From Streptomyces sp. NBC_01803 (lineage in GTDB: Bacteria > Actinomycetota > Actinomycetes > Streptomycetales > Streptomycetaceae), in contig NZ_CP109073.1 of the NCBI RefSeq assembly GCF_035917415.1, positions 930,001 through 994,000 of the forward strand: DNA of 64,000 bases, read 5' to 3'. Below are positions 1 through 9,041 of this stretch, piece after piece. Every line of letters begins with the position of its first letter. Positions within the stretch are counted from its first letter, which is position 1. The notes under the pieces are model-generated. The model ran no database searches, had not been told where the DNA came from, and was given only the letters and a program-made list of their open reading frames with translations. The position numbers and the translations under genes were made by a program.

Positions 1-318
1 CAGGGGGTCGCGGGCGGGCTGGATCATCCAGGCCAGGTGCACGACGGCGTCGGCGTCGCGGAAGTGCTCGGTCAGCTCCGCCTGCGCCGTCTCGCCGTCC
101 CGCAGGTCGACCGGCGCCCAGGTGGTCTTCTCGACCGGCCAGTCGGGGACGCGCCGGGCGAGGCCCACGACGGAGGTCACGGCCGGGTCGCCGGCGAGCG
201 CTCTGATGAGGTGGGTTCCGACGTTGCCCGTCGCGCCCACCACGACGACCCGCAGCCCCTCGGCGCGCGGCCCGCCGGCGCGCGCGGCCGGCTGATCGGC
301 GGCGTTCTCCGTTGACAT
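1..318 (-). CDS. NAD(P)-dependent epimerase/dehydratase, partial
   Basis: The reading frame enters from the left edge and begins at an ATG on the complement at 318-316, so only the N-terminal 106 residues are visible. After a short Ala/Gly-rich lead there is a Rossmann dinucleotide-binding motif, VVVVGATGNVGTHL, at about residues 23-36, followed further on by VVHLAW, a typical strand of extended short-chain dehydrogenases that act on nucleotide sugars or similar substrates. The catalytic YxxxK lies outside the window. It is divergent from the heptose/glycan operon, so a role in the same pathway is possible but not shown. The substrate cannot be assigned. Confidence 0.8.
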   Translation of the reverse strand, partial: MSTENAADQPAARAGGPRAEGLRVVVVGATGNVGTHLIRALAGDPAVTSVVGLARRVPDWPVEKTTWAPVDLRDGETAQAELTEHFRDADAVVHLAWMIQPARDPL

Positions 319-437
319 CGGCACCGGTCCTTTCACACGGGGAGCTGTCCGGGTACCCGCCCGCCCTCGACAGAACACCCCGTTTGCCCGATTTTCGGGG
401 GGGTACTTGGAGGCGGTCGTTGACGAAAGGAGATGAC

Positions 438-1385
438 ATGCGGTTTCGACACGCCGTCGTCACCGGCGGAGCCGGATTCCTGGGTTCGCACCTGTGCACC
501 GCGCTGCTCGACCGGGGAGCGACTGTCACCTGCATTGACGACATGTGCACAGCGGATCCGCGGAACACAGCCCATCTGAGGGATCGCCCCGGCTTCACGG
601 TCAGGCACGCCGACGTCGTACGGCCGTTCGAGGTCAGGTCCTCGCAGGTCGACCTCGTCCTGCACTTCGCCTCGCCGGCCTCGCCGGCCGACTATCTGCG
701 GCTGCCGCTGCACACGCTGGAGACCGGCAGCCTCGGCACCCGCAACGCCCTGGCCCTGGCCCGCGAGCACGGGGCCCGTTTCGTGCTGGCGTCCACCTCC
801 GAGGTGTACGGCGACCCGCTCCAGCACCCGCAGAGCGAGTCCTACTGGGGGCACGTCAACCCGGTCGGGCCGCGCAGCGTGTACGACGAGGCCAAGCGGT
901 TCGGCGAGGCGCTGACCACGGCCGAGGCCGAGGTGAACGGCACGGACACCGGCATCGTGCGGCTGTTCAACACCTACGGCCCCGGCATGCGCGGCTACGA
1001 CGGGCGGGCCGTGCCGACGTTCATCCGGCAGGCGCTGGCCGGCGAGCCGCTGACCGTCACCGGGGACGGGCGGCAGACCCGTTCCCTCACCTATGTGGAC
1101 GACACCGTGCGCGGTGTGCTGGCGATGGCCGCCTCCGACCTGCGCGGGCCCGTCAATATCGGCAACCCCGTGGAGATCACCATGGGCGACCTGGCCCGCC
1201 TGGTCATCCGCCTGACCGGCTCGGACTCCACGGTGCGGCTCATCGAACGGCCCACCGACGACCCGACCGTGCGCTGCCCCGACATCACGCTGGCGCGCGG
1301 CAAGCTCCAGTGGGAACCGGAGGTCCCCGCCGAGGAGGGTTTGGCCCGCACCATCGCCTGGTACCGGGCGCCCGTCGCCGCCTGA
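438..1385 (+). CDS. NAD-dependent nucleotide-sugar epimerase/decarboxylase (UXS-like)
   Basis: A 315-residue extended SDR. The start is ATG 438 because AAAGGAG lies just upstream at 426-432; an in-frame codon at 312 has no such support. Visible are the NAD motif TGGAGFLG (residues 9-16), the STSEVYGDP strand around 119-127 and the catalytic YDEAK (Y149, K153). The run through NPVGPRSVYDEAKR and the later RLFNTYGPGM are strongly reminiscent of UDP-glucuronate decarboxylases and dTDP-glucose dehydratase relatives. It opens a ten-gene operon that also makes ADP-heptose, so it may instead act as an epimerase on a heptose nucleotide. The exact substrate is inference. Confidence 0.85.
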   Translation: MRFRHAVVTGGAGFLGSHLCTALLDRGATVTCIDDMCTADPRNTAHLRDRPGFTVRHADVVRPFEVRSSQVDLVLHFASPASPADYLRLPLHTLETGSLGTRNALALAREHGARFVLASTSEVYGDPLQHPQSESYWGHVNPVGPRSVYDEAKRFGEALTTAEAEVNGTDTGIVRLFNTYGPGMRGYDGRAVPTFIRQALAGEPLTVTGDGRQTRSLTYVDDTVRGVLAMAASDLRGPVNIGNPVEITMGDLARLVIRLTGSDSTVRLIERPTDDPTVRCPDITLARGKLQWEPEVPAEEGLARTIAWYRAPVAA

Positions 1386-1456
1386 ACCGCGGTCCCGACC
1401 GCTCCCCGGACCGCTCCCCGAACCGCTGCCCCGAACCATGAGCCCGGAGGGCCTTC

Positions 1457-3187
1457 ATGCGCGTACTCGGAATCAACGCCCTGTTCCACGATCCCGCCGC
1501 GGCCCTCGTCATCGACGGCCGCACGGTCGCGGCGGCCGAGGAGGAACGCTTCTCGCGCCGCAAGCACGGCAAGCGGCCGGTCCCGTTCGCCGCCTGGGAG
1601 CTTCCGGAGCTGGCGGCGGCCTGGTGCCTGGGGCAGGCCGGGCTCCGGCCGGAGGACCTGGACGCCGTCACCTACTCGTTCGACCCGGCGCTGGCCCGGC
1701 CCGCCGAGGCGATGGGCCTGCACGATCCGTGGGACCACCTGCGGCTGGCCTATGCCAGGGAGGCGCCGAACTTCCTGGCCACCGCGCTGCCGGGCCTGGA
1801 CCCGCGACAGGTGCGGTTCGTGCCGCACCACATGGCGCACGCGGCGTCGTCGGCGTTCGCCGCGCCGTTCGCGGAGAACTCCTCGGTGCTCGTCCTCGAC
1901 GGCCGGGGCGAGTCCGCCTCGCACCTGGCCGCGCGGCGCGTCGGGGACCGGCTGGAGCCGCTGCGCGGTCAGGAGCTGCCGCACTCGCTGGGCCTGGTCT
2001 ACGAGGAGCTCACGGAGCACCTCGGCTTCCTGCGGTCCAGCGACGAGTACAAGGTGATGGCGCTGGCGTCCTACGGCAGCCCCCGTTACCTGCCCGAGCT
2101 GCGGAAACACGTGCACGCGACCGGTGACGGCGGCTTCGTGGCGGCGGGCGTGCCGTGGACGGAGTTCACCGAGCCGCGCCGCCCGGCCGAGGCGTGGACG
2201 CGAGAACACGCGGACCTGGCGGCCAGCGCGCAGGCGTGCCTGGAGGAGACGCTGCTCGATCTGGTCCGCTGGATCCACGGCCGGACCGGCGACGACATCC
2301 TGACGATGGCGGGCGGCGTGGCGCTCAACTGCGTGGCCAACTCCCGCATTGCCCGCGAGGGACCGTTCCGCCAGGTGTGGGTGCAGCCGGCCGCCGGGGA
2401 CGCGGGCACCGCGCTCGGTGGCGCGCTGCTGCACGCGGCCGTCGCGGACCCGGCGCCGGTCGCGCCGATGCCGGGCGCCGACCTGGGGCGCGGCTGGTCG
2501 GACGCGGAGCTGGAGGCGTGGCTGAAGACGGCGGGCGTGCCGTTCGAACGGCCGCAGGACGTCGCGGCGACCGTCGCGAGGGCGCTGGCCGAGAACCAGG
2601 TCGTCGCGTGGTTCCAGGGCAGGTCGGAGTTCGGTCCCCGGGCGCTGGGGCACCGATCGCTCCTGGCGCACCCGGGCAAGTCGGGGAATCTGGAGCGGCT
2701 GAACGACATCAAGGGCCGCGAGCAGTTCCGGCCGGTCGCGCCGATGGTGCTGGCCCAGCGGGCGGCCGAGGTCTTCGAGGGACCGCTGCCCAGCCCGTAC
2801 ATGCTGTTCGTGCACGAGGTGCGCCCGGCGTGGCGGGACCGCGTCCCGGCGGTGACGCACGTGGACGGCACGGCGCGGGTGCAGACCGTCGACCCGGCCG
2901 CCGAGCCGCTGGTCGGACGGATGCTGGCGGTCTTCGAGGAGCTGACCGGGCTGCCGGTGGTCGTCAACACCAGCCTCAACACGGCGGGCCGCCCGATGGT
3001 GGACGATCCCCGGGACGCGCTGGAGTGCTTCGGCTCCTCCCCCGTCGACCTGCTGGCGATCGGCCCCTTCGTGGTCCGGCGCGGCGCGTTCTTCGCGGGC
3101 GGCACGGACGGCGCGGGCGGCGCGGACGGCACGCGCCACTCGCGCGACACGGGCGGCACGGGTGACGCCGGCCAGGAGACTCCGTGA
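1457..3187 (+). CDS. NodU/CmcH-family O-carbamoyltransferase
   Basis: A 576-residue protein starting at ATG 1457, six bases after GGAGG (1446-1450). The N-terminal half is a Kae1-like ASKHA fold: it opens with GINALFHDPAAAL, has the EEERFSRRKH segment (residues 28-37) and the metal-binding VPHHMAHA (H124, H125, H128). The C-terminal half has FGPRALGHRSLLAHP and VVNTSLNTAGRPM, typical of the carbamoyl-transfer domain. The family moves a carbamoyl group from carbamoyl phosphate, through an adenylate, onto a sugar or antibiotic hydroxyl. Surrounded by glycosyltransferases and heptose genes, the acceptor is probably a surface-glycan sugar. The last ~25 residues are a Gly/Thr/Asp-rich low-complexity tail. 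Confidence 0.9.
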   Translation: MRVLGINALFHDPAAALVIDGRTVAAAEEERFSRRKHGKRPVPFAAWELPELAAAWCLGQAGLRPEDLDAVTYSFDPALARPAEAMGLHDPWDHLRLAYAREAPNFLATALPGLDPRQVRFVPHHMAHAASSAFAAPFAENSSVLVLDGRGESASHLAARRVGDRLEPLRGQELPHSLGLVYEELTEHLGFLRSSDEYKVMALASYGSPRYLPELRKHVHATGDGGFVAAGVPWTEFTEPRRPAEAWTREHADLAASAQACLEETLLDLVRWIHGRTGDDILTMAGGVALNCVANSRIAREGPFRQVWVQPAAGDAGTALGGALLHAAVADPAPVAPMPGADLGRGWSDAELEAWLKTAGVPFERPQDVAATVARALAENQVVAWFQGRSEFGPRALGHRSLLAHPGKSGNLERLNDIKGREQFRPVAPMVLAQRAAEVFEGPLPSPYMLFVHEVRPAWRDRVPAVTHVDGTARVQTVDPAAEPLVGRMLAVFEELTGLPVVVNTSLNTAGRPMVDDPRDALECFGSSPVDLLAIGPFVVRRGAFFAGGTDGAGGADGTRHSRDTGGTGDAGQETP

Positions 3188-4284
3188 GCGGGGCCGGGGT
3201 GGACGCCGGGTCGCTCGCGGACTACGCGGTCGTCATCCCGACCCTCGGGCGGCCGAGCCTCGGGCGGGTGCTGGCCGCGCTGGCCGGTGACGAGGGACCG
3301 CCACCGGCCCGGATCGTGCTGGTGGACGACCGGCCGCCGCACGACCCGACGCCGCTGCCGGTCGCCGTGCCCTACGCGCTGCGCCACCTGGTGGAGACGG
3401 TCCCCGGCCGTGGCGCCGGACCGGCCGCCGCGCGGAACGTCGGCTGGCGGCGCGCGCCCGAGCCGTGGATCGCGTTCCTGGACGACGACGTGGTGCCGGA
3501 GCCCGGCTGGGCCACCGCGCTCGCCGCCGACCTGACCGCCGCCGACCCCGACATCGCGGCCGTGCAGGCCCGGATCACGGTGCCGCTGCCGGTCGACCGG
3601 CGCCCCACCGACTGGGAGCGGAACACGGCCGGCCTCGCGACGGCCCGCTGGATCACCGCCGACATGGCCTACCGGCGGGAGGCGCTGGAGGCGGTCGGCG
3701 GCTTCGACGAACGCTTCCCCCGGGCGTTCCGGGAGGACGCGGATCTGGCGCTGCGCGTGCTGGGGGCGGGCTGGATTCTGGCGGTGGGCGAGCGGCGGAC
3801 CACACACCCGGTCCGCCCCGCCGACCCATGGGTGTCGCTGCGCACCCAGGCGGGCAACGCGGACGACGTGCTCATGCGCCGCCTGCACGGCCGCGACTGG
3901 TGGGCGCGGGCCGAGGCGCCACGCGGCCGGCTGCGCCGCCATCTGGCGATCACCGGCGCCGGGCTCGTGGCGCTGGCCGGCGTGGCGGGGCGGCGGTCGT
4001 GGCTCGTGGCCGGGGGCGCGGGGGTGTGGCTGGCGGGGACCGCCGAGTTCGCGGCGGCCCGGATTCGGCCGGGGCCGCGCACCGCCGAGGAGGTCCGCCG
4101 CATGGCCCTGACCAGTGCGGCGATCCCGCCGGTCGCCGTATGGCACTGGCTGGCCGGTCAGGTGCGGCACCGGAACGTCCGCCCGGCCGCTGCCGGGCGG
4201 CGGCCCGTTCCGCCTGGTGGGGACAGTGTGGGGGTCTCACCGTTTGAGACGGCAAATTCGGGCAACTCAGTTGTTCATGACTAA
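3184..4284 (+). CDS. family 2 glycosyltransferase with hydrophobic C-terminus
   Basis: A 366-residue GT2 protein starting at a GTG that overlaps the previous stop (GTGA). The GT-A core is clear: YAVVIPTLGRPSLGRVLAAL at the N-terminus, VLVDDRPP, RNVGW, FLDDDVVPEPGW carrying the DxD metal site near residue 100, and GGFDERFPRAFREDADLALR. Residues from about 255 to 325 contain hydrophobic stretches (LAITGAGLVALAGVAG and a second segment), suggesting membrane association of the transferase domain. Translational coupling places it in the heptose/carbamoyl glycan operon. The donor and acceptor sugars cannot be told. The 3' end is less GC-rich than the rest and carries a small inverted repeat. Confidence 0.88.
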   Translation: MSGAGVDAGSLADYAVVIPTLGRPSLGRVLAALAGDEGPPPARIVLVDDRPPHDPTPLPVAVPYALRHLVETVPGRGAGPAAARNVGWRRAPEPWIAFLDDDVVPEPGWATALAADLTAADPDIAAVQARITVPLPVDRRPTDWERNTAGLATARWITADMAYRREALEAVGGFDERFPRAFREDADLALRVLGAGWILAVGERRTTHPVRPADPWVSLRTQAGNADDVLMRRLHGRDWWARAEAPRGRLRRHLAITGAGLVALAGVAGRRSWLVAGGAGVWLAGTAEFAAARIRPGPRTAEEVRRMALTSAAIPPVAVWHWLAGQVRHRNVRPAAAGRRPVPPGGDSVGVSPFETANSGNSVVHD

Positions 4285-4933
4285 AGCCTCGATACCCGCG
4301 GAAAGGTGGTCAAAGCCCCCGGGGGCGGCGGACGGCCCCTGGCTGCTGTCCGCCGGGCCGGGCTCGCTCCCGGGCGAGCGGCCCACGCGGGCCGCCGGGC
4401 CGGCCGCGGTGCTGTTCGACCGCGACGGCACCCTGATCGAGGACGTGCCCTACAACGCCGACCCCGCCCTGGTCCGGCCGCTCCCCCGCGTCCGCGAGGC
4501 CCTCGACGCCCTCCGGGCGCGGGGCGTCGCCATCGGCGTGGTCAGCAACCAGTCCGGCGCGGCGCGCGGCTACTTCGGGCGGGACGGCGTCGAGGCGGTC
4601 CGGCGGCGCGTCGAGGAGCTGCTGGGCCCGTTCGATGTCTGGGCGATCTGCCCGCACGCCCCCTGGAACTGCTGCGCGTGCCGCAAGCCCGCCCCCGGCC
4701 TGGTCCAGGCGGCGTGCGCGCGGCTGGGTGTGCCGGCCACGCGCACGGCGGTCGTCGGCGACATCGGCAGCGACATGGCGGCGGCCCGGGCGGCCGGGGC
4801 GCGCGGCGTGCTGGTCCCGACGCCGGTCACCCGGCGCGAGGAGATCGTCGGCGCCCACGAGTGGGCGCCCGACGTGCTGACGGCGGTCCGCGCCCTGCTG
4901 GGCGCCGACCCGGGTGAGGAGCGTGGCGCGTGA
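4277..4933 (+). CDS. gmhB: D-glycero-D-manno-heptose 1,7-bisphosphate 7-phosphatase (HAD)
   Basis: A 218-residue HAD-superfamily phosphatase. ATG 4277 overlaps the end of the upstream gene and is preferred over in-frame codons inside it; GTG 4307 is an alternative. Motif I LFDRDGTLIED gives the nucleophile/acid pair D48 and D50, VVSNQSG is motif II, and GDIGSD (161-166) is the acidic motif IV. The CPHAPWNCCACRKP loop (C125, H127, C132/133, C135) is the zinc site characteristic of GmhB. It removes the 7-phosphate from heptose bisphosphate between the kinase and nucleotidyltransferase steps done by the HldE-like protein downstream. About 40 N-terminal residues precede the domain, longer than usual. 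Confidence 0.88.
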   Translation: MTKASIPAERWSKPPGAADGPWLLSAGPGSLPGERPTRAAGPAAVLFDRDGTLIEDVPYNADPALVRPLPRVREALDALRARGVAIGVVSNQSGAARGYFGRDGVEAVRRRVEELLGPFDVWAICPHAPWNCCACRKPAPGLVQAACARLGVPATRTAVVGDIGSDMAAARAAGARGVLVPTPVTRREEIVGAHEWAPDVLTAVRALLGADPGEERGA

Positions 4934-6000
4934 GCGAAGCCCCCCGCACCCTGGTGGTCCGGCTCGACAGCGCGGGCGACGTGCTGCTGGCCGGCCCGGC
5001 GGTCCGCGCGATCGCGGCCGGCTCGTCCACCGTGACACTGCTGTGCGGCCCGCAGGGCGAGTCCGCCGGACGGCTGCTGCCCGGCGTGGACGACCTGGTC
5101 GTCTTCGACGCGCCGTGGGTGAGCCTGTCACCTCCCCCGCTGCGGCGCGAGGACATCGCGGCCCTGGTGGAACGGCTGGCCACCGGGCGGTACGACCGGG
5201 CGCTGATCCTCGCGTCGTTCCACCAGAGCCCGCTGCCCGCCGCGCTGCTGCTGAAGATGGCCGGTGTGCCGTGGATCGGCGCGGACAGCGAGGACTACCC
5301 GGGCTCGTTGCTCCAGCTCCGTCACCGTCGCGCGACGTACCGGCACGAGGCCGCCGCCGCGCTGGAGCTGGCGGAGGCGGCCGGGTTCTCCCTGCCGCCC
5401 GGCGACGACGGCGCGCTGCGCGTCCGCCCGCACCCCGACACCGCGCACCTGACCGGCGCCGACCCGTACGTCGTACTGCACCCCGGCGCGGCCGTGCCCG
5501 CCAGGACCTGGTCGCCTGCCCGCTCCGAGCGGGCCGTCGCCGCGCTCGCCGCGGCCGGCCACCGGGTCGTGGTCACGGGCAGTCCGGGCGAGGAGGCGCT
5601 GACCCGGCGCGTCGCCGGGCGGCACGCGCTGGACCTGGGCGGGCGCACCCGGCTGCCGGAGCTGGCCGGAGTGCTGGCCGGGGCGAAGGTGGTGATCGCG
5701 GGCAACACCGGCCCGGCCCACCTGGCGGCGGCCGTCCGCACCCCGATCGTCAGCCTCTTCTCGCCCGTCGTCAGCGCCGACCGCTGGCTGCCCTACCGCG
5801 TGCCGCACCTGCGGCTCGGCCGCCAGGACACCGCGTGCGCGGGTACGCGGGCCCGGCTGTGCCCGGTGGCCGGCCATCCCTGCCTGGACTCCATCACCGA
5901 CGACGAGGTTCTCAGCGCGGTCGCGGCACTGACGGTCGGCGGCCCCCGCCCCGACCGTGCGGGAGGGCCGGACCGCGCCGGACGGAAGGCGCCCGCATGA
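4930..6000 (+). CDS. family 9 glycosyltransferase (heptosyltransferase-like)
   Basis: A 356-residue GT9 protein starting with a GTG that overlaps the gmhB stop. It opens with [21 protein letters not shown], the hallmark start of ADP-heptose:LPS heptosyltransferases. It continues with [17 protein letters not shown] near the middle and [16 protein letters not shown] in the donor-binding half, the family's GDTGxxHxA signature with N replacing D. Gram-positive bacteria have no LPS, so in this operon it probably adds heptose to another surface polymer. One of two GT9 paralogues here. Confidence 0.88.
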   Translation: MSEAPRTLVVRLDSAGDVLLAGPAVRAIAAGSSTVTLLCGPQGESAGRLLPGVDDLVVFDAPWVSLSPPPLRREDIAALVERLATGRYDRALILASFHQSPLPAALLLKMAGVPWIGADSEDYPGSLLQLRHRRATYRHEAAAALELAEAAGFSLPPGDDGALRVRPHPDTAHLTGADPYVVLHPGAAVPARTWSPARSERAVAALAAAGHRVVVTGSPGEEALTRRVAGRHALDLGGRTRLPELAGVLAGAKVVIAGNTGPAHLAAAVRTPIVSLFSPVVSADRWLPYRVPHLRLGRQDTACAGTRARLCPVAGHPCLDSITDDEVLSAVAALTVGGPRPDRAGGPDRAGRKAPA

Positions 6001-6962
6001 ACATCCTGCTGTGGCACGTGCACGGCTCCTGGACGACGTCATTCGTCCAGGGCACCCACTCCTACCTCGTCCCCGTGCTGCCCGACCGCGGCCCGGACGG
6101 GCGCGGCCGGGCCAGGACCTGGGCCTGGCCGGAGTCCGTGACCGAGCTGCCGCCCGAGGAGCTGCGGGACGCGCCGGTGGACCTGGTGATCCTCCAGCGG
6201 CCGAACGAGGCGGAGCTGGCCGAGCGCTGGCTCGGCGGCCGGCGCCCCGGCCGGGACGTGCCGGCCGTGTACGTCGAGCACAACGCGCCGGACGGCGACG
6301 TGCCCGACACGCGGCACCCCTGCGCCGACCGCGACGACCTGACGCTGGTCCACGTCACCCACTTCAACCGGCTGTTCTGGGACAACGGCGGAACGCGCAC
6401 CGCCGTCATCGAGCACGGCGTCGTGGACCCCGGCCACCGCTGGACCGGCGAGCTGGCCCGCGCCGCCGTCGTCGTCAACGAGCCGCTGCGGCGCGGGCGC
6501 ACCACCGGCACCGACCTGCTGCCGGGGCTGGCGGAGGCGGCGCCGCTGGACGTGTTCGGCATGGGCACCGAGGAGCTGGCCCGGCGGCTGGGTCTGCCCT
6601 GGGACCGCTGCCGCTCCTACGACCTTCCACAGAGCAAGCTGCACGACGAGATGGCCAGGCGCCGGGTGTACGCGCACCCCGTCCGCTGGACGTCGCTGGG
6701 CCTGTCCCTCATCGAGGCCATGCACCTCGGCATGCCGATCGTCGGCCTGGCCACCACCGAGGCGGTGGACGCGGTGCCGCCGGACGCGGGGGTGCTCTCC
6801 ACCCGCCCGGAGGTCCTCGCCCGGGCCGCCGCCGGGTATCTGCGCGACCCGGACGCGGCGGCCGAGGCGGGCCGGGCGGCGCGGCACGCCGCGCTGGAGC
6901 GGTACGGGCTGAAGAGATTCCTGGACGACTGGGACCTGCTGATGGAGGAGGTGATCCGCTGA
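5997..6962 (+). CDS. glycosyltransferase, GT4-like, short form
   Basis: A 321-residue protein starting at ATG 5997 in an ATGA overlap with the GT9 stop. The N-terminal half is divergent ([19 protein letters not shown], then [15 protein letters not shown] and [16 protein letters not shown]). The C-terminal half has [24 protein letters not shown] and [19 protein letters not shown], equivalent to the donor-binding E-x7-E region of GT4 transferases. It is a known conserved type in streptomycete heptose clusters as far as I recall. It overlaps the next gene by one base, so the two are translated together. Confidence 0.8.
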   Translation: MNILLWHVHGSWTTSFVQGTHSYLVPVLPDRGPDGRGRARTWAWPESVTELPPEELRDAPVDLVILQRPNEAELAERWLGGRRPGRDVPAVYVEHNAPDGDVPDTRHPCADRDDLTLVHVTHFNRLFWDNGGTRTAVIEHGVVDPGHRWTGELARAAVVVNEPLRRGRTTGTDLLPGLAEAAPLDVFGMGTEELARRLGLPWDRCRSYDLPQSKLHDEMARRRVYAHPVRWTSLGLSLIEAMHLGMPIVGLATTEAVDAVPPDAGVLSTRPEVLARAAAGYLRDPDAAAEAGRAARHAALERYGLKRFLDDWDLLMEEVIR

Positions 6963-8320
6963 TGAGGCGACCCACCGAGCGACCCACCGAGCGACCCAGT
7001 GAACGTGCTGCCGGGCGACCCGGGGAACGTGCTGCCGGGCGACCCGCCGGACAGTCCGCCGAGCGGCCCGCCGAAGGTCCGGCCGAGCGGCCCCGTGCGG
7101 GGGAAGGGCTCTCGATCGCCCTCGTCTCCGAGCACGCCAGCCCGCTCGCCGCCCTGGGCGGTGAGGACGCGGGCGGCCAGAACGTGCACGTCGCGCAGTT
7201 GGCCGCCGAGCTCGCCGACCGCGGCCACACCGTGACGGTCTACACCCGGCGCGACTCCACCTCGCTGCCGGCGGCCGTACGGCTTCGGCCGGGCGTGACC
7301 GTGCGCAACGTCCCGGCCGGCCCGGCCGAGGCGGTGCCCAAGGACCGGCTGCTGCCGTTCATGCCACAGTTCGGGGCCGTACTGGAACGGGAGTGGGCCG
7401 CGGCGGCACCCGATGTCGCGCACTCGCACTTCTGGATGTCGGGCGTGGCCACGCTCCAGGCGGCCCAGCCACTGGGCATCCCGTTCGCGCACACCTTCCA
7501 CGCGCTGGGCACCGTCAAGCGACGGCACCAGGGCGCGGCCGACACCAGCCCGTCCGACCGGACCACCTGGGAGCGGTACGTCGGTCTGAGCTGCGACCGC
7601 ACGGTGGCCACCTGCCGCGACGAGGTCGAGGAGCTGACCGGGATGGGCCTGCCGCCCGAGCGGATCAGCGTCGTGCCGTGCGGGGTCGATCCCGAACGGT
7701 TCACGCCGGACGGGCCGGCCGCGCCGCGCGGCGCGTTCCCGTACCGGCTGCTCCAGCTCGGCCGGCTCGTGCCGCGCAAGGGAGCCCAGCTCTCCATCGA
7801 GGCGCTGACCAAGATCCCGGACGCCGAGCTGGTCATCGCGGGCGGGCCGGGGGCCGGGGAGCTGGACGCGGACCCGGAGATCCGGCGGCTGCGCGAGGTC
7901 GCGCGGTCGTTCGGCGTGGCGGACCGGGTCCGGTTCACCGGCGGCGTGGCGCGGGCCGAGGTGCCGTCGCTGCTGCGCGGTGCCGATCTGGTGCTCTGCC
8001 CGGCCGACTACGAGCCGTTCGGCATCGTACCGCTGGAGGCCATGGCCTGCGGCGTGCCGGTGGTCGCGAGCGCGGTGGGCGGGCAGCGGGACACGGTGGC
8101 CGACCCGGCCACCGGGCGGCTGGTGCCGCCCGGCGACCCGGCCGCGCTGGCCCACGCGGTGGCCGCGCTGCTGGCCTCGCCGGCCGAGCGGGCCGCGCGC
8201 GGCGCGGCGGGCCGGCGCCGGGTCCTCACCCGTTACCGGTGGGCGGCCGTGGCCGCCGCCACCGAGGAGGTCTACCGCGAGATCGCCAGCCGCCACCCCG
8301 CCCCGGTGAGCGGCGCCTGA
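6962..8320 (+). CDS. family 4 glycosyltransferase with repetitive N-terminal extension
   Basis: A 452-residue GT4 protein starting at ATG 6962 (TGATG overlap). Residues 1-45 are a degenerate Arg/Pro/Glu/Ala repeat ([19 protein letters not shown] and similar) encoded by short tandem DNA repeats. No in-frame downstream start is evident before the domain, so the extension seems to be translated. The core begins at [31 protein letters not shown], has [20 protein letters not shown] and the donor site [23 protein letters not shown]. Relatives include MshA and sucrose-phosphate-synthase-like retaining transferases. It belongs to the heptose-glycan operon; donor and acceptor are unknown. Confidence 0.88.
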   Translation: MRRPTERPTERPSERAAGRPGERAAGRPAGQSAERPAEGPAERPRAGEGLSIALVSEHASPLAALGGEDAGGQNVHVAQLAAELADRGHTVTVYTRRDSTSLPAAVRLRPGVTVRNVPAGPAEAVPKDRLLPFMPQFGAVLEREWAAAAPDVAHSHFWMSGVATLQAAQPLGIPFAHTFHALGTVKRRHQGAADTSPSDRTTWERYVGLSCDRTVATCRDEVEELTGMGLPPERISVVPCGVDPERFTPDGPAAPRGAFPYRLLQLGRLVPRKGAQLSIEALTKIPDAELVIAGGPGAGELDADPEIRRLREVARSFGVADRVRFTGGVARAEVPSLLRGADLVLCPADYEPFGIVPLEAMACGVPVVASAVGGQRDTVADPATGRLVPPGDPAALAHAVAALLASPAERAARGAAGRRRVLTRYRWAAVAAATEEVYREIASRHPAPVSGA

Positions 8321-8399
8321 ACGCCCGCCGCCGGACCACCCCTGCCGCCACCCCGACGGATTGACCCGAACGACCTTGAACCATCGGAGGAGTTCGCCC

Positions 8400-9041
8400 A
8401 TGCACGCATCGCGCGCCGCGCACGACCACTGCGTGTCCCTCCAGGACGCCCTGCGGGACTTCCGCGACAACGACGACGGGCTCGACCGGGCCGTGCGGTG
8501 GGGCCGCCACCTGGCCGGGGTCCTGCCGCTGGGCGGTCGGCTGCTGGCCGCGGGCAACGGCGGCAGCGCCGCGCAGGCCCAGCACCTGACGGCCGAGCTG
8601 GTCGGCCGCTACGCGAAGGACCGGCCCCCGTTCTCCGCCATCTCCCTGCACGCGGAGACCTCCAGCGTCACCGCCATCGGCAACGACTACGGCTTCGACG
8701 AGGTCTTCGCCCGCCAGGTCGCCGCCCACGGCCGGCCCGGTGACGTGCTGGTCCTGATGTCCACTTCGGGCCGCAGCGACAACCTGCTCAGCGCCGCCAC
8801 CGCCGGGCGCGCCGCCGGGCTGCGGGTGTGGGCCATGACCGGACCGGCGCCCAACCCGCTGGCCAACCAGGCCGACGCGGTCCTCAGCATCTCCTCCCCC
8901 AGCTCCGCCACCGTGCAGGAGGCGCACCTCGTCGCGCTGCACGTGCTGTGCGAGGCGTTCGACGAGGCGCTGGCCGAGGGCACCCCGGCGGCGCGGGTCT
9001 CCCGCCCGCCCGCCGTTCTCACCCGGCGGGAGGTGTCGTGA
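8400..9041 (+). CDS. gmhA: sedoheptulose 7-phosphate isomerase (SIS domain)
   Basis: A 213-residue protein beginning at ATG 8400, eight bases after GGAGGAG (8386-8392), the strongest ribosome-binding site in the operon. The SIS fold is clear: LLAAGNGGSAAQAQHLTAELVGRY near residues 47-70, ETSSVTAIGNDYGFDEVFARQV, and VLVLMSTSGRSDNLLSAA. GmhA turns sedoheptulose 7-phosphate into D-glycero-D-manno-heptose 7-phosphate, the first dedicated step to ADP-heptose. HldE follows with a 4-base overlap and GmhB lies upstream, so the pathway is complete to ADP-heptose in one operon. Confidence 0.92.
   Translation: MHASRAAHDHCVSLQDALRDFRDNDDGLDRAVRWGRHLAGVLPLGGRLLAAGNGGSAAQAQHLTAELVGRYAKDRPPFSAISLHAETSSVTAIGNDYGFDEVFARQVAAHGRPGDVLVLMSTSGRSDNLLSAATAGRAAGLRVWAMTGPAPNPLANQADAVLSISSPSSATVQEAHLVALHVLCEAFDEALAEGTPAARVSRPPAVLTRREVS

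Noticed and set aside
1386..1456. Direct repeats (GACCGCTCCCCG-like) between the epimerase and carbamoyltransferase genes as a regulatory array
   Set aside because: Only two to three imperfect units inside a 70-base intra-operon gap; more likely simple-sequence drift.
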